Assembly: GCA_030426865.1 (NCBI GenBank)
Contig: JAUHXN010000048.1
Coordinates: forward strand, 1-12,974
From: a bacterium
GTDB taxonomy: Bacteria > Bacteroidota > Ignavibacteria > Kapaibacteriales > UBA2268
DNA length: 12,974 nt
Direction of reading: 5' to 3'
This document shows, in pieces, positions 1 to 7,700 of the stretch. Each line of letters opens with the position of its first letter. The stretch's first letter is position 1. Below the pieces are notes generated by a model that was not told where the DNA came from, did no database searches, and saw nothing but the letters and a program-made list of their open reading frames with translations. The position numbers were made by a program, and so were the translations under genes.

Positions 1-196
1 TGCTTCATCTATAGCTTGGCTTGTTCAGCTTGGTGGTCAGTTCGAGTTGAGCGAAGATTTAGATCTAAATATAATGATAGAATACAGAGTTAGATACTAT
101 GATAAAATAGAAGAGTCTAATATAAATGGTAATTATGTAATCGGCACTCAGAACATAACACCAATGGCAGGGATTTCTTATAATTTTGATTTGTAG
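1..196 (+). CDS. C-terminal end of an outer-membrane beta-barrel protein (5' truncated)
   Basis: The frame starting at base 2 is open for 64 codons and ends with TAG at 194-196. The visible residues alternate polar and hydrophobic positions in the manner of amphipathic beta-strands (AWLVQLGGQFEL, LNIMIEYRVRYYD, ITPMAGISYNFDL). The last strand ends close to an aromatic residue (SYNFDL), as in outer-membrane barrels recognised by the BAM machinery. I infer a porin-like or OMP_b-brl-type barrel; the start lies outside the window, so length and substrate are unknown. It converges with the sigma-factor gene, and only 4 bp separate the two stop codons. Confidence 0.7.
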   Translation, partial: ASSIAWLVQLGGQFELSEDLDLNIMIEYRVRYYDKIEESNINGNYVIGTQNITPMAGISYNFDL

Positions 197-200
197 CTAA

Positions 201-1463
201 TTACTGCTTTTTTAGTTTCTCTATCTTCCCTCGTAGATGCTCTATTTCCTGCTTATTCTCGGTTAGTGTTACTGCTTTTTCTAGTGATTTGATAGCCATT
301 TCTATATTACCATCTCTTTTATAAAGATGAGAAAGAGTTGAATGAAAAAGATAATAATTTTCAAGCTCAGTTATTCCTTTCATCAAAGTTATAGCTTCTC
401 CGATTGACTTATAGTATGAAATCGCTATAAATTTGTTGAGAAGAATATATGGTGATTGTTCTAACCTATATAAGCTATCGTAGAGAGAGACTATCATAGC
501 CCAATCTGTCTTTTCTATAGAAGGACCTACACAATGTGTTGCAGATATAGATGCTTCTAAAAAATACTTATTAGTTGTTCTTATTTTCACTTTCTGCATA
601 TCTATGAACGCCGATTCCATCATTTCTCTATCCCATAGCCTTCTGTCTTGTTTATCTAGTGTGACCAGTTTGTTTTCTGCGTCAAAACGTGCTTTGTTCC
701 TTGATAAATGACATTTGATAAGTGCTAATAGGCTAGTAGTATAATCATTTCTGAATCGTTGGTTCGTCGTTAATAACTCAGCTAACCGTAAAGCTTCAAA
801 GCACAAATCCTCTCGCAATATTCTATCGCCAGTTGTAGCATTATACCCCTCATTGAAAATAAGATATATTACTCTGTTCACAGAGTGTATTCGCTCCTCA
901 GCCTGCTCACCTATAGGTACTGACAGCTCTTTATTCTTCTCTGCTAGTTTCTTTTTCGCTCTGTATATTCGCTTGTTCGTGGTTTCTTCGTTAGTTAATA
1001 ATGCGCGTGAAATCTCTTTTGAACTAAATCCTGCTAATATTTTTAAGACAAGGGCAATCTGATATTCAATAGCCATAGATGGATGGCAACATGCGAAAAT
1101 CATTCTGAGTTGCGAGTCCTCAATTTCATTATCTAAAAACATTTTATCAATCGTAGGGATAAGACTCATGTCAGTGTACAATAAGCTAGATACTTCTGAC
1201 TCGTATTTTACCTTATTCTTATTTTTGCGTATTTCGTCAATTGCTTTATTTTTGGCGACTGAGTAGAGCCATGCCTCTGGATTGTCTGGTACACCTTTTA
1301 TTGACCAAGTTTGCATTGCCTTAAGGAGTGTATCTTGGACTATATCTTCGGCCTCATCTACTTTGTCATAGCCAATTATCCGTGCAATAACAGAAATCAT
1401 CTTTCCCGACTCGTGTCTGAAAAGATGATCTATTCGGTTTTCTATGATTTGAGAATTGGTCAA
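201..1463 (-). CDS. RNA polymerase sigma factor, ECF42-type with DUF6596/TPR-like C-terminal extension
   Basis: The 420-residue product is much longer than an ordinary ECF sigma factor (about 180-200 aa). Region sigma-2 lies at about residues 10-80 (AEDIVQDTLLKAMQTW, PEAWLYSVAKNKAIDEIRK). Region sigma-4 with its helix-turn-helix is at about 115-180 (FACCHPSM, AGFSSKEISRALLTNEETTN). From about 188 comes the extension typical of ECF42: the NEGY motif at 204-207 (YLIFNEGYNAT), then a helical TPR-like part (YFLEASISATH, TDWAMIVSLYDSL, SPYILLNKFIAIS). In this family the extension modulates activity and usually replaces a separate anti-sigma factor; none is seen here. The start is TTG: an in-frame TAA precedes it directly, and the conserved HLFRHESGKM block lies before the first ATG, so a later start is unlikely. 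It is the last gene of a four-gene operon, 9 bp after the VOC gene. ECF42 genes are commonly paired with a YCII/DGPF gene; that partner is absent here. Confidence 0.93.
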   Translation of the reverse strand: MTNSQIIENRIDHLFRHESGKMISVIARIIGYDKVDEAEDIVQDTLLKAMQTWSIKGVPDNPEAWLYSVAKNKAIDEIRKNKNKVKYESEVSSLLYTDMSLIPTIDKMFLDNEIEDSQLRMIFACCHPSMAIEYQIALVLKILAGFSSKEISRALLTNEETTNKRIYRAKKKLAEKNKELSVPIGEQAEERIHSVNRVIYLIFNEGYNATTGDRILREDLCFEALRLAELLTTNQRFRNDYTTSLLALIKCHLSRNKARFDAENKLVTLDKQDRRLWDREMMESAFIDMQKVKIRTTNKYFLEASISATHCVGPSIEKTDWAMIVSLYDSLYRLEQSPYILLNKFIAISYYKSIGEAITLMKGITELENYYLFHSTLSHLYKRDGNIEMAIKSLEKAVTLTENKQEIEHLRGKIEKLKKQ

Positions 1464-1472
1464 TTAATGACA

Positions 1473-1910
1473 CTATTTAGTTGTTTTACCATCGTAAAGT
1501 TCTGTGAAGACTTTGTCTATAGGCTCCCAAAACTCGATTTTATTTCCTTCTGGATCTATGATATGAGCAAATTTACCATACTCGTAAGCCTCAATCTCAC
1601 CAACTATTTGCACACCTTCAGAACGTAGATTTTCGATTAATTTTTCTATGTTTTGGACTCGGTAGTTAATCATGTATTGCTTGTCGGATGGTGAGAAGTA
1701 ATCGGTATTTTTATCAAAAGGGCTCCATTGTAGATATCCCTTTTGGTCAGGATTATCGGAGTCTCTGAACTCGAACAAAGATCCGTATTCGTTAGTGACT
1801 AAACCTAGCTTTTCCGAATACCAATTCCTCATATTCTCGGGGTTATCACTTTTGAAGAATATACCACCAATTCCTATTACTTTAGGTTCTTTATCTTTAC
1901 TATTACTCAT
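1473..1910 (-). CDS. VOC family (glyoxalase/bleomycin-resistance fold) protein
   Basis: This 145-residue protein has the two beta-alpha-beta-beta-beta modules of the vicinal oxygen chelate fold. The first begins IGGIFFKSDNPENMRNWYSE and runs to about residue 65. The second begins MINYRVQNIEKLIENLRSEG and ends with HIIDPEGNKIEFWEP at 116-130. The DPEGNKIE signature with Glu126 is intact. The usual metal-ligand histidine on the first strand of each module is not evident (Gly14/15 and Tyr83 sit near those places), so a metal-dependent glyoxalase I activity is doubtful. It more likely belongs to the large uncharacterised IGGIFFK-type VOC group. Its ATG overlaps the stop of the upstream lipoprotein gene by one base (TAATG), and the sigma-factor gene follows 9 bp later, so it is probably co-expressed with both. 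Confidence 0.88.
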   Translation of the reverse strand: MSNSKDKEPKVIGIGGIFFKSDNPENMRNWYSEKLGLVTNEYGSLFEFRDSDNPDQKGYLQWSPFDKNTDYFSPSDKQYMINYRVQNIEKLIENLRSEGVQIVGEIEAYEYGKFAHIIDPEGNKIEFWEPIDKVFTELYDGKTTK

Positions 1911-2608
1911 TATCTTACTTTACCACCACGCTTGTCTTTTACATTAAAATCTGTCATTTGCATAGTTGTAAGTAACTCACCTGGCGCACCATATTGCTCA
2001 GTTTTTATCAGCCCTACTCCTTCAGCAAAGTAGTAACGAGTACGAACAGTTTTATTACCATCTATTCTGTGGTCTTTATACATTTTTAGTTCACGCTTGT
2101 TTAGCTCTCTAATTTCTTCCAGTACCCAAACTTGATATTCACCTTTAGGTACTTTTATAGTTTGTTGTCCACGCCAAATAAAGCCTTCTTTGTTCTCTAC
2201 TTCATCCCCTTCTTTCGGATTGTTGGGGATTACCCAGCCAGTCTGCAATTCCTTGTAATACCAATCATTGACAGTAAGCAAGTGGGTTCCATCTTGACAT
2301 TTGACGAAGTAGAAGTTCATACTTTCTTTACCGTCACGGCATGCTCTATAAGCTTCGAAAGGAATTCGTTCACCATTTCGGACATAGTATATAGTATCCA
2401 ATCCGCAAAGCTCTAACTTATATTCTTCAGTAACTTCATTACCATCAACTGTTTTCACTACATCATAAGTCCAGCTATTACCTTCTTCGATAGGAAAATA
2501 CATAGATGTAAGTCCTTTGTCTTGGAAATCTGTACAAGGAGGTTGGAATCCAGTTGTTTTACATCCGTAGATAGTAACAGCGATTAGAACTATTAATAAT
2601 TTTTTCAT
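1910..2608 (-). CDS. Predicted lipoprotein of unknown function in the RidA-ECF42 operon
   Basis: With the start at 2608 the product has 232 residues and a lipoprotein signal: MKKLL, a hydrophobic stretch, then IYGC with the acylated Cys at residue 16. I prefer this start over an in-frame ATG ten codons upstream (2638) because it forms a classical ATGA overlap with the stop of the RidA gene and puts the charged residues right before the hydrophobic segment. The body contains the blocks MYFPIEEGNSWTYDVV and TRYYFAEGVGLIKTEQYG. This 'FP..GN.WTY ... YYFAEGVGLIK' pattern recurs in secreted or lipoprotein families of Bacteroidota-like genomes, with no function I can name. Several cysteines (residues 25, 68, 89 and 104) could form disulfides. 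It is co-transcribed with RidA, VOC and sigma genes and ends with a TAATG overlap to the VOC gene. Confidence 0.85.
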   Translation of the reverse strand: MKKLLIVLIAVTIYGCKTTGFQPPCTDFQDKGLTSMYFPIEEGNSWTYDVVKTVDGNEVTEEYKLELCGLDTIYYVRNGERIPFEAYRACRDGKESMNFYFVKCQDGTHLLTVNDWYYKELQTGWVIPNNPKEGDEVENKEGFIWRGQQTIKVPKGEYQVWVLEEIRELNKRELKMYKDHRIDGNKTVRTRYYFAEGVGLIKTEQYGAPGELLTTMQMTDFNVKDKRGGKVR

Positions 2609-3039
2609 TGTTTGGAGTCTTCTATTATTGCTATACATTTGAGTTCAATTGCGATAGGAGTAGGTAAGCTATGGATACCTAGTGTCGTTCTCGCTGGCTG
2701 ATTATCTTTGAAATATTCAGCATAAATCTTATTATATTTTGGAAAGTCATCTTTCATATTAGTAAGAAACACAGTAACATCGATTAAGTTACACCAATCA
2801 CTACCACATGCCTCTAAAATCATCTTCACATTATTAAAAACAGAGTGGCATTGTGTCTCTATATCATAGCTTTCTATATTGCCATCAGCATCCAAAGTTA
2901 CACCCGGGATTTCCTTTTTCCCTCTCTCTCTAGGCCCTACACCCGATAAGAATAGGAGGTTGCCGACTTGTCTAGCGTGAGGGTATAGTCCTACTGGCTC
3001 TGGTGCTTTATCCGAATTTAATCTAATATCATTACTCAT
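2605..3039 (-). CDS. RidA/YjgF-family protein, 2-aminomuconate deaminase-like
   Basis: This 144-residue protein matches the usual RidA length and carries the conserved blocks: PHARQVGNLLFLSGVGPRE near the N-terminus, the central TQCHSVFNNVKMILEACG and VTVFLTNMKDDFPKYNKIYA, and the C-terminal PARTTLGIHSLPTPIAIELK. Arg117, in PARTT, corresponds to the substrate-carboxylate-binding Arg of RidA, and Glu132 to the conserved acidic residue. RidA proteins hydrolyse reactive enamines/imines as trimers. The extended GVTLDADGNIESYDIETQC segment resembles 2-aminomuconate deaminases of the kynurenine/aminophenol pathway more than housekeeping RidA, but no other gene of that pathway is in the window, so substrate is unproven. 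GC content (about 50% in the 5' half) is clearly above that of its neighbours. It is the first gene of the operon; a repeat-borne TAnnTTTG box lies 10 bp before its ATG. Confidence 0.92.
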   Translation of the reverse strand: MSNDIRLNSDKAPEPVGLYPHARQVGNLLFLSGVGPRERGKKEIPGVTLDADGNIESYDIETQCHSVFNNVKMILEACGSDWCNLIDVTVFLTNMKDDFPKYNKIYAEYFKDNQPARTTLGIHSLPTPIAIELKCIAIIEDSKQ

Positions 3040-3048
3040 ATTTTCACT

Positions 3049-3138
3049 ACAAAAGTATTATTTTCAAATTTTAATTTTTGTAATATAATAAACAGCGACT
3101 ACATTACTAAATGAAAGTAGTTATAATGGGTTTTATTG
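3049..3138. repeat. 90-bp intergenic direct repeat, copy A (upstream of RidA operon)
   Basis: This segment aligns without gaps to 4631-4720 (offset 1582). I count 6 mismatches in 90 bp, and 3070-3124 (55 bp) is identical to 4652-4706. Mismatches fall at 3054, 3063, 3068, 3069, 3125 and 3128. The core contains an imperfect dyad (ACTAC ... GTAGT at about 3098-3122). No open reading frame or terminal inverted repeat was found. Both copies lie just upstream of leftward operons and carry a TAnnTTTG box near the gene-proximal edge, so I infer a duplicated promoter/regulatory module rather than an insertion element. Confidence 0.85.
3050..3057 (-). promoter_or_regulatory. Candidate -7 box (TACTTTTG) of the RidA-ECF42 operon
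   Basis: On the minus strand this reads TACTTTTG, a match to the Bacteroidota -7 consensus TAnnTTTG. I see no convincing -33 TTG at the usual spacing. It lies within the 90-bp repeat copy A. The other copy has TACATTTG at the same place, so all fixed consensus bases are kept and only an 'n' differs. Only 10 bp separate the box from the ATG, which would give a very short leader, so the real transcription start may differ. Confidence 0.4.
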
Positions 3139-3402
3139 AGAGTAAAAAAGTAAGTTATTCTTTGATTAGTAAGTGTACTTTTAGGATTCCAGATGCATAT
3201 AATTGCACTTGATTTTTAATCCAAACAACAATGAAACAGTGTATGAAAAATAGATTTTCTCAGTATAATAAAGTCGAAAGACACATATAATTAGAAAAGA
3301 AGTTAAGAATGATAAATATAGATATCGAGAAATTAGATACCCTAATACCAAAATATAATTAAAAATATTTTAATCACTTCACTACTTCAGATTTTAGTAA
3401 AT
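3139..3402. other. Non-coding AT-rich spacer between lipoprotein cluster and RidA operon
   Basis: No convincing gene on either strand. A plus-strand ATG at 3231 opens only 19 codons with no ribosome-binding site. Two short hairpins lie next to the end of the lipoprotein cluster and could weakly terminate it: AGATTT-TAGT-AAATCT at 3389-3404, overlapping the stop codon, and the A/T-only ATTAAAA-ATA-TTTTAAT at 3358-3374. Neither is followed by a clear T-run on the minus strand, so I do not call a terminator with confidence. Confidence 0.5.
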
Positions 3403-3789
3403 CTAAGATTCTGGTTGCAAATACTTTTCGCGAATAGTCCTAGATATATCTTCACTAGTACTACTTATTTCAGAATTTGAGTTATTAGCTATTTGATATG
3501 GTAATCCCCAATAAACGAGTTTTTCTTCTACAAAGATAAAGATATAATACTCTATTTCTACATACGAATTCCTTTCTGTAACAAGGTACTTGACATTATT
3601 GTATGTATATAAGTCTTGATTAATTTCATCATTAATAAGGTCGATACCAGGTCCATAATCTGAATTATCAATTACGGTTCTGACTTCTTCTAAGCTCATA
3701 CCTTTATGTATATGTGCTAATTCCTCAAATAGAAAATAAGTACAACTTGAAACAAAAAATGTAAGAAATATAATTGTTATTTTTTTCAT
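3403..3789 (-). CDS. Small lipoprotein with BamE/SmpA-like signature
   Basis: The 128-residue product starts with a lipoprotein signal peptide (MKKITIIFLTFFVSSC, Cys16). Residues 30-36 (GMSLEEV, followed by RTVIDNS) match the helix signature of BamE/SmpA-OmlA-fold proteins ('GMt..eV...lG'). A strand-rich half follows, with FIFVEEKLVYWGLPYQI at 84-100. That last block has counterparts in the next two upstream lipoproteins. True BamE is usually shorter and acts in outer-membrane assembly; here only the fold is suggested, not the role. It is the last gene of the cluster, 16 bp after the preceding stop, with a good Shine-Dalgarno-like AGAAGGGG (minus strand, 3803-3796) 6 nt before the ATG. The tail (101-128) is Ser/Glu-rich. 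Confidence 0.8.
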   Translation of the reverse strand: MKKITIIFLTFFVSSCTYFLFEELAHIHKGMSLEEVRTVIDNSDYGPGIDLINDEINQDLYTYNNVKYLVTERNSYVEIEYYIFIFVEEKLVYWGLPYQIANNSNSEISSTSEDISRTIREKYLQPES

Positions 3790-3805
3790 TATGAACCCCT
3801 TCTTG

Positions 3806-4198
3806 TCAAAGTAATAAATTTAGCATATCTCGTTTGGGACCAATCATAGCTTCATAAGCAAGTCCAGAGAAAAAATATTTTTCGCCTTCAAAGACTAGAT
3901 AAAATTTCGAATAAACGGGTACAGACATAGTAGAATTTTTTGATGAACCATTGCTATCATAAGATTTAACACTCACTTTTTCAAACCCAGTAACTTTTTC
4001 CATTACTATGATTGTATACTCTTTATTGTTTATTTTTTTAGTTACAGTGTTTTCACTATTTATAACTTCTTTAAACAATTCTTTTGATCTGGTTAGAGTA
4101 AGATTACTGTTAATTTGGGTTAAAGCTTCAGACGTCACCCCTGTAATTCCGCATGAAGATATAATAAGACTCAGTAATGTTATTAGTAAGTATCTCAT
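3806..4198 (-). CDS. Small lipoprotein, middle member of a three-gene paralogous cluster
   Basis: The 130-residue product begins MRYLLITLLSLIISSC with the lipobox Cys at 16. A polar stretch with TLTRSKELFKEVINSEN (34-50) aligns in position with the GMSLEEV helix of the downstream paralogue. Strands follow (KEYTIIVMEKV) and then YLVFEGEKYFFSGLAYEAM at 100-118, the shared C-terminal motif. Its ATG overlaps the stop of the upstream lipoprotein gene by 4 bp (ATGA), so translation is probably coupled. No named family recognised. I infer a BamE-like fold by analogy with its neighbour only. Confidence 0.78.
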   Translation of the reverse strand: MRYLLITLLSLIISSCGITGVTSEALTQINSNLTLTRSKELFKEVINSENTVTKKINNKEYTIIVMEKVTGFEKVSVKSYDSNGSSKNSTMSVPVYSKFYLVFEGEKYFFSGLAYEAMIGPKRDMLNLLL

Positions 4199-4599
4199 TG
4201 ATTTTCCATTGTTGTTTTTATCAATTCACCTAATTTCATTCCAACTTCATTCGCCTTTTCATTATCCGACTTTAAAAAATCTTCAGGCATTCCAAAGAAA
4301 AACAAGCTGTCATTCTCAAAAGCATAAGCGACATAAGTGTATATAGAATTAGATTTTACCGCCCTAGCATATATATCAAAGTGATATAATAAAACACGGT
4401 AGTCGGTTCCACTTGTGCTTTTAAAAATCACATTCGTCTCATATAAAACTGGGAATGAACGGCTATCTCCACTATACTTAGATAAGGGATCACCAATAAT
4501 CGATTTATTCAAATGCTTGTAATTCATTCGGACATTTATATTACCTCCACATGAAACAAGAGTCACAGAAAAAATTAAGATTAGAATTTTAAATTTCAA
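4195..4599 (-). CDS. Small lipoprotein, first member of the three-gene cluster (TTG start)
   Basis: The 134-residue product has a signal peptide ending LVSC with Cys17. The body is strand-rich and carries YVAYAFENDSLFFFGMPEDF at 89-108, the same 'aromatic-F-E-x-x-x-L-F-F-x-G-x-P' motif found in the two following lipoproteins. The start codon is TTG: a stop lies two codons upstream in frame, a GAGGA Shine-Dalgarno-like site (4610-4606) sits 6 nt before it, and the signal peptide would be lost with any later start. It is first in the operon and lies directly downstream of repeat copy B, which carries a TAnnTTTG box. Function unknown. Confidence 0.78.
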   Translation of the reverse strand: MKFKILILIFSVTLVSCGGNINVRMNYKHLNKSIIGDPLSKYSGDSRSFPVLYETNVIFKSTSGTDYRVLLYHFDIYARAVKSNSIYTYVAYAFENDSLFFFGMPEDFLKSDNEKANEVGMKLGELIKTTMENQ

Positions 4600-4630
4600 T
4601 TTTTATCCTCATTAAAATCAATGCAGATTA

Positions 4631-4720
4631 ACAAATGTATTATTGTCAAGATTTAATTTTTGTAATATAATAAACAGCGACTACATTACTAAATGAAAGT
4701 AGTTATTATAGGTTTTATTG
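4631..4720. repeat. 90-bp intergenic direct repeat, copy B (upstream of lipoprotein cluster)
   Basis: Second copy of the repeat at 3049-3138, in the same orientation and 84/90 identical, with the 55-bp perfect core at 4652-4706. It fills most of the 142-bp gap between the giant vWA gene (stop at 4742) and the lipoprotein start (4599). The transition to unique sequence after the shared TTTTATTG end is abrupt. It may also hold whatever terminates the vWA transcript, but no hairpin-plus-T-run is visible. Confidence 0.85.
4632..4639 (-). promoter_or_regulatory. Candidate -7 box (TACATTTG) of the three-lipoprotein operon
   Basis: The minus strand reads TACATTTG, a full match to TAnnTTTG, 32 bp before the TTG start of the first lipoprotein gene. 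That is a normal leader length. The box lies in repeat copy B, at the same place as the TACTTTTG box in copy A. A TTGACA-like sequence lies only 7 nt upstream of the box, too close to serve as a -33/-35 element for it. Confidence 0.5.
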
Positions 4721-4741
4721 TACAATTCTAATCGGATGACC

Positions 4742-7700
4742 TTACCTCACCACCTCAATTATCTCAGTTTTAGTAATAGTTGGGGTTGTTAGCTTTATGT
4801 AGTAGCGGCCATTAGTATATTTGCTTAGGTCTAGGTTTATTTCTTGCTGTCCCGCACTTGGTGTTCCAGAGTAAACCGTTTCTATCTTGTTACCAATTTG
4901 GTCGAAAATTACAAGATCTGTCTGACCTGTTTCGATTAATGTAAGATTGATTCTTGCGTTGCTATTAAGTCCATCTGTCGTTACTACCATATCTACGGCT
5001 TGGCCATTCGGATTAATTAGTCGTAAACCACCTTCTTCACAAATACCAAGAACATTGAACTCGCCAACACCAGGTTCAATGTCATAATCCACCGAATCGC
5101 CATTAGCATTATATAGCTGGAATTCTGTGATTACTAAACCACTTTTTACTGCTGTACCTAAACCCACTTTCATTGGTACGGCGGCTATTTGTGGTACTCC
5201 ACTTAGTTCGCCATTGATTTTTATATAAGATTTATTGTCTTCAGAAGTCACTTGTATTGACTTGTCGATTGGTGCTAGTAGTGTCGAATTGTAGCTCACT
5301 GTCGCTGAGAAGTTAGTGGCAATTTCGATGAGCCCTTCTGGTTTTATTTTCCCTAAGAATATCCCTAACTCTACAGCCTCACCAACGTAAGCATCAGGTA
5401 CTTGGGGATATACCTCGCCACCGATTCCCTCTGCGAATAGTAGAGAACGAATTGGTGAGCCAATACCGTCATAATGGAAATCTAAGAATGAGTTAGTCTT
5501 ACCACCATATTTGGCAGTGTAGTTCAGTTGAAATTCTTTCTCTTCACCTGCAGAAATGGTATAACTAATAGGTGCTGTATTAAGAGAGAATTGCTCCGTA
5601 TCTGGGCCACTAAGTCGTGTGTCCGTGATAGTGATGTCAGAAGTTCCAACATTCTTGACAAGAACTACGGTTGTATCCTTGCCTTCACCTAATTCAAAAA
5701 CTCCGAAGTCAACCACCTCCGCAGTTGCTTCTATGACTGGGTCTATCCCAACCCCACGGATATTAATTGTGTCCGTAAAATCACCTATAGTTGTTCTGAT
5801 AGTAGCTACGGCTGTTCTATTGCCAAGTGCTGATGGTGAAAACTCGAACATCATATCCTGACACGAATCCTTCGCCAAATAGAAATCACCTGCCCCACGA
5901 GGAATAAGGAAATCTCCTGCATCACCACCCGTTATATCAACACCAAGAACGTGAAGGGGTGCTTCACCAGTATTGCAGATAACCGAAGATACAATCGTGT
6001 CCTTTGTACTACCAACTATCATCTGCCCCATATCAATGTCATTATTCTGTATTTCCGGCTCAGGCATTATAATAGAAAACACTGCGTCCGATGTGTCGGA
6101 TTGGAGGGGTTGGGGAGGGCCTGCTATTTTTACAATCCAATAATCTTCGCTACCATTTAATTTTGTAATATCGCCATCATTTGATATGGTTGAACCTACC
6201 AAAATATAGTCACCATCTGTCGTTTCCACCACTCCATGAGTCTTTTCATAATTACTTCCTCCATAATTAAATTGTTGTTTAATATTTCCATTCGTATCTA
6301 TTTGTAGAATAATATAATCGTAATTGCCCTTGTTGTTTACAATATCACCATCAATTGATTCGCTTGAACATGATACGATAAAATCCCCACCTTTTGTTTC
6401 TATGATAGAACTTGCTTCTTCATTATTACTTCCTCCATAAGTTTTTTCCCATTCCAATTCACCTTTTGTATTTAACTTTAATAACCAAATGTCTTCTTTA
6501 CCATTCGAGTATTTTATATCACCATCGTTTGATTTACTCGAGCCTAATATAATATAATTTCCATCTTTTGTTTGTATTACTTTATTCACTTTTTCATAAC
6601 TACTTCCTCCAAATGTCTTTTCCCATTCCAATTCACCTTTTGTATTTAACTTCAATATCCAAATGTCAGAACTAGCATTAAAAGAAGATATATCCCCATC
6701 GTTAGACTTTGTTTCAGCTGCGATAATAAAGCCTAAATCTTCAGTTTGTTTAACTGAGTAGCTATTATCTTCATTTGAGCCTCCATAAGTCTTTTCCCAT
6801 TCCAATTCACCTTTTTCATTTATCTTGATTATTATTACATCCATTAGACCTTTGGTAGAGTATTTTTCATTCGAATTAGTTCCTCCAACAATAATAAATC
6901 CAGAGTCTTTTGTTTGAGAAATAGAATTTGCAATATCATATCCTTTTCCCCCATAAGATCCCTCCCACTCTATATCCCCATCGAATGACAACTTTAATAT
7001 CCAAATATCAGAAGACCCAATTGGACTTTTAACGTCAAAGTCATCTGAACTAGAAACACCTGCAACTATAAAGCCACCATCATTTGTCTCAGATACAGAG
7101 TATGCAAAGTCTTGAAAACTACCACCAAAAGATCTTTCCCATTCTAATCCTCCATTGTAATTTAGTTTCATAATCCAAATATCAGAAAGACTATTACTAC
7201 TTTTAGGATTCGAAATATTACCATTTTCAGAGTAACTAACTCCGGCAACGATACATCCATTATCTAAAGTATTTACAATTGATTCTGGCCTGTCATAACC
7301 AGTTCCCCCATAAGATTTTTCCCATCTGATGTCACCGAATTCTAATAATGAATTTTTACTATCATGTTTAATTGAAATTAAACATGAATCGCTTAAAAAA
7401 TTAGAAACGTTCCATTTTCTTTCTTGCAACTGAAAATTATTTTCAATAGAAATCCAATTTTTTCCATTATCAATACTTAATTCTATTTTAACGGAATCAT
7501 TTTTAGAAATTCCTTCCCAAGAAATAATTGTATCCGTTCCAGCAATAAACACTTCTCCACCATTCGGATGAGTTAACTTTAAAGTTTTTTTAGTTAAAGG
7601 CTTGTCTTTATCACCTTTCAGTAAACCAATTGAGGTAGTACAGTAATCACTGATTAGATCCATCAATATGTATTCTCTTGAATCATCTACTGGTGAGTAC

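Noticed and set aside
39..55. TTCGAGTTGAGCGAAG-like string similar to the palindromic element at 8821
   Set aside because: It lies inside the barrel coding region, is only partly similar and has no inverted partner.
853..1062. Plus-strand 69-codon ORF inside the sigma-factor gene
   Set aside because: Opposite-strand shadow of a well-supported sigma factor, with no domain or ribosome-binding site. The same applies to the other antisense ORFs at 1311-1628, 2132-2416, 4008-4346, 5619-5861, 5951-6160, 8463-8663, 8555-8743, 8694-8927, 9229-9459 and 10291-10590.
2606..2638. Earlier ATG (2638) as start of the lipoprotein gene
   Set aside because: The ATG at 2608 forms an ATGA overlap with the RidA stop and gives a proper lipoprotein signal peptide; the upstream start adds ten polar residues before it.
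3049..3138. The 90-bp repeat as a MITE or insertion element
   Set aside because: No terminal inverted repeats, no target-site duplication that I can see, and both copies have the same position and direction relative to genes, which fits a promoter module better.
3231..3290. 19-codon ORF starting ATGAAACAGTG in the spacer before the RidA operon
   Set aside because: Too short, no ribosome-binding site and no recognisable feature.
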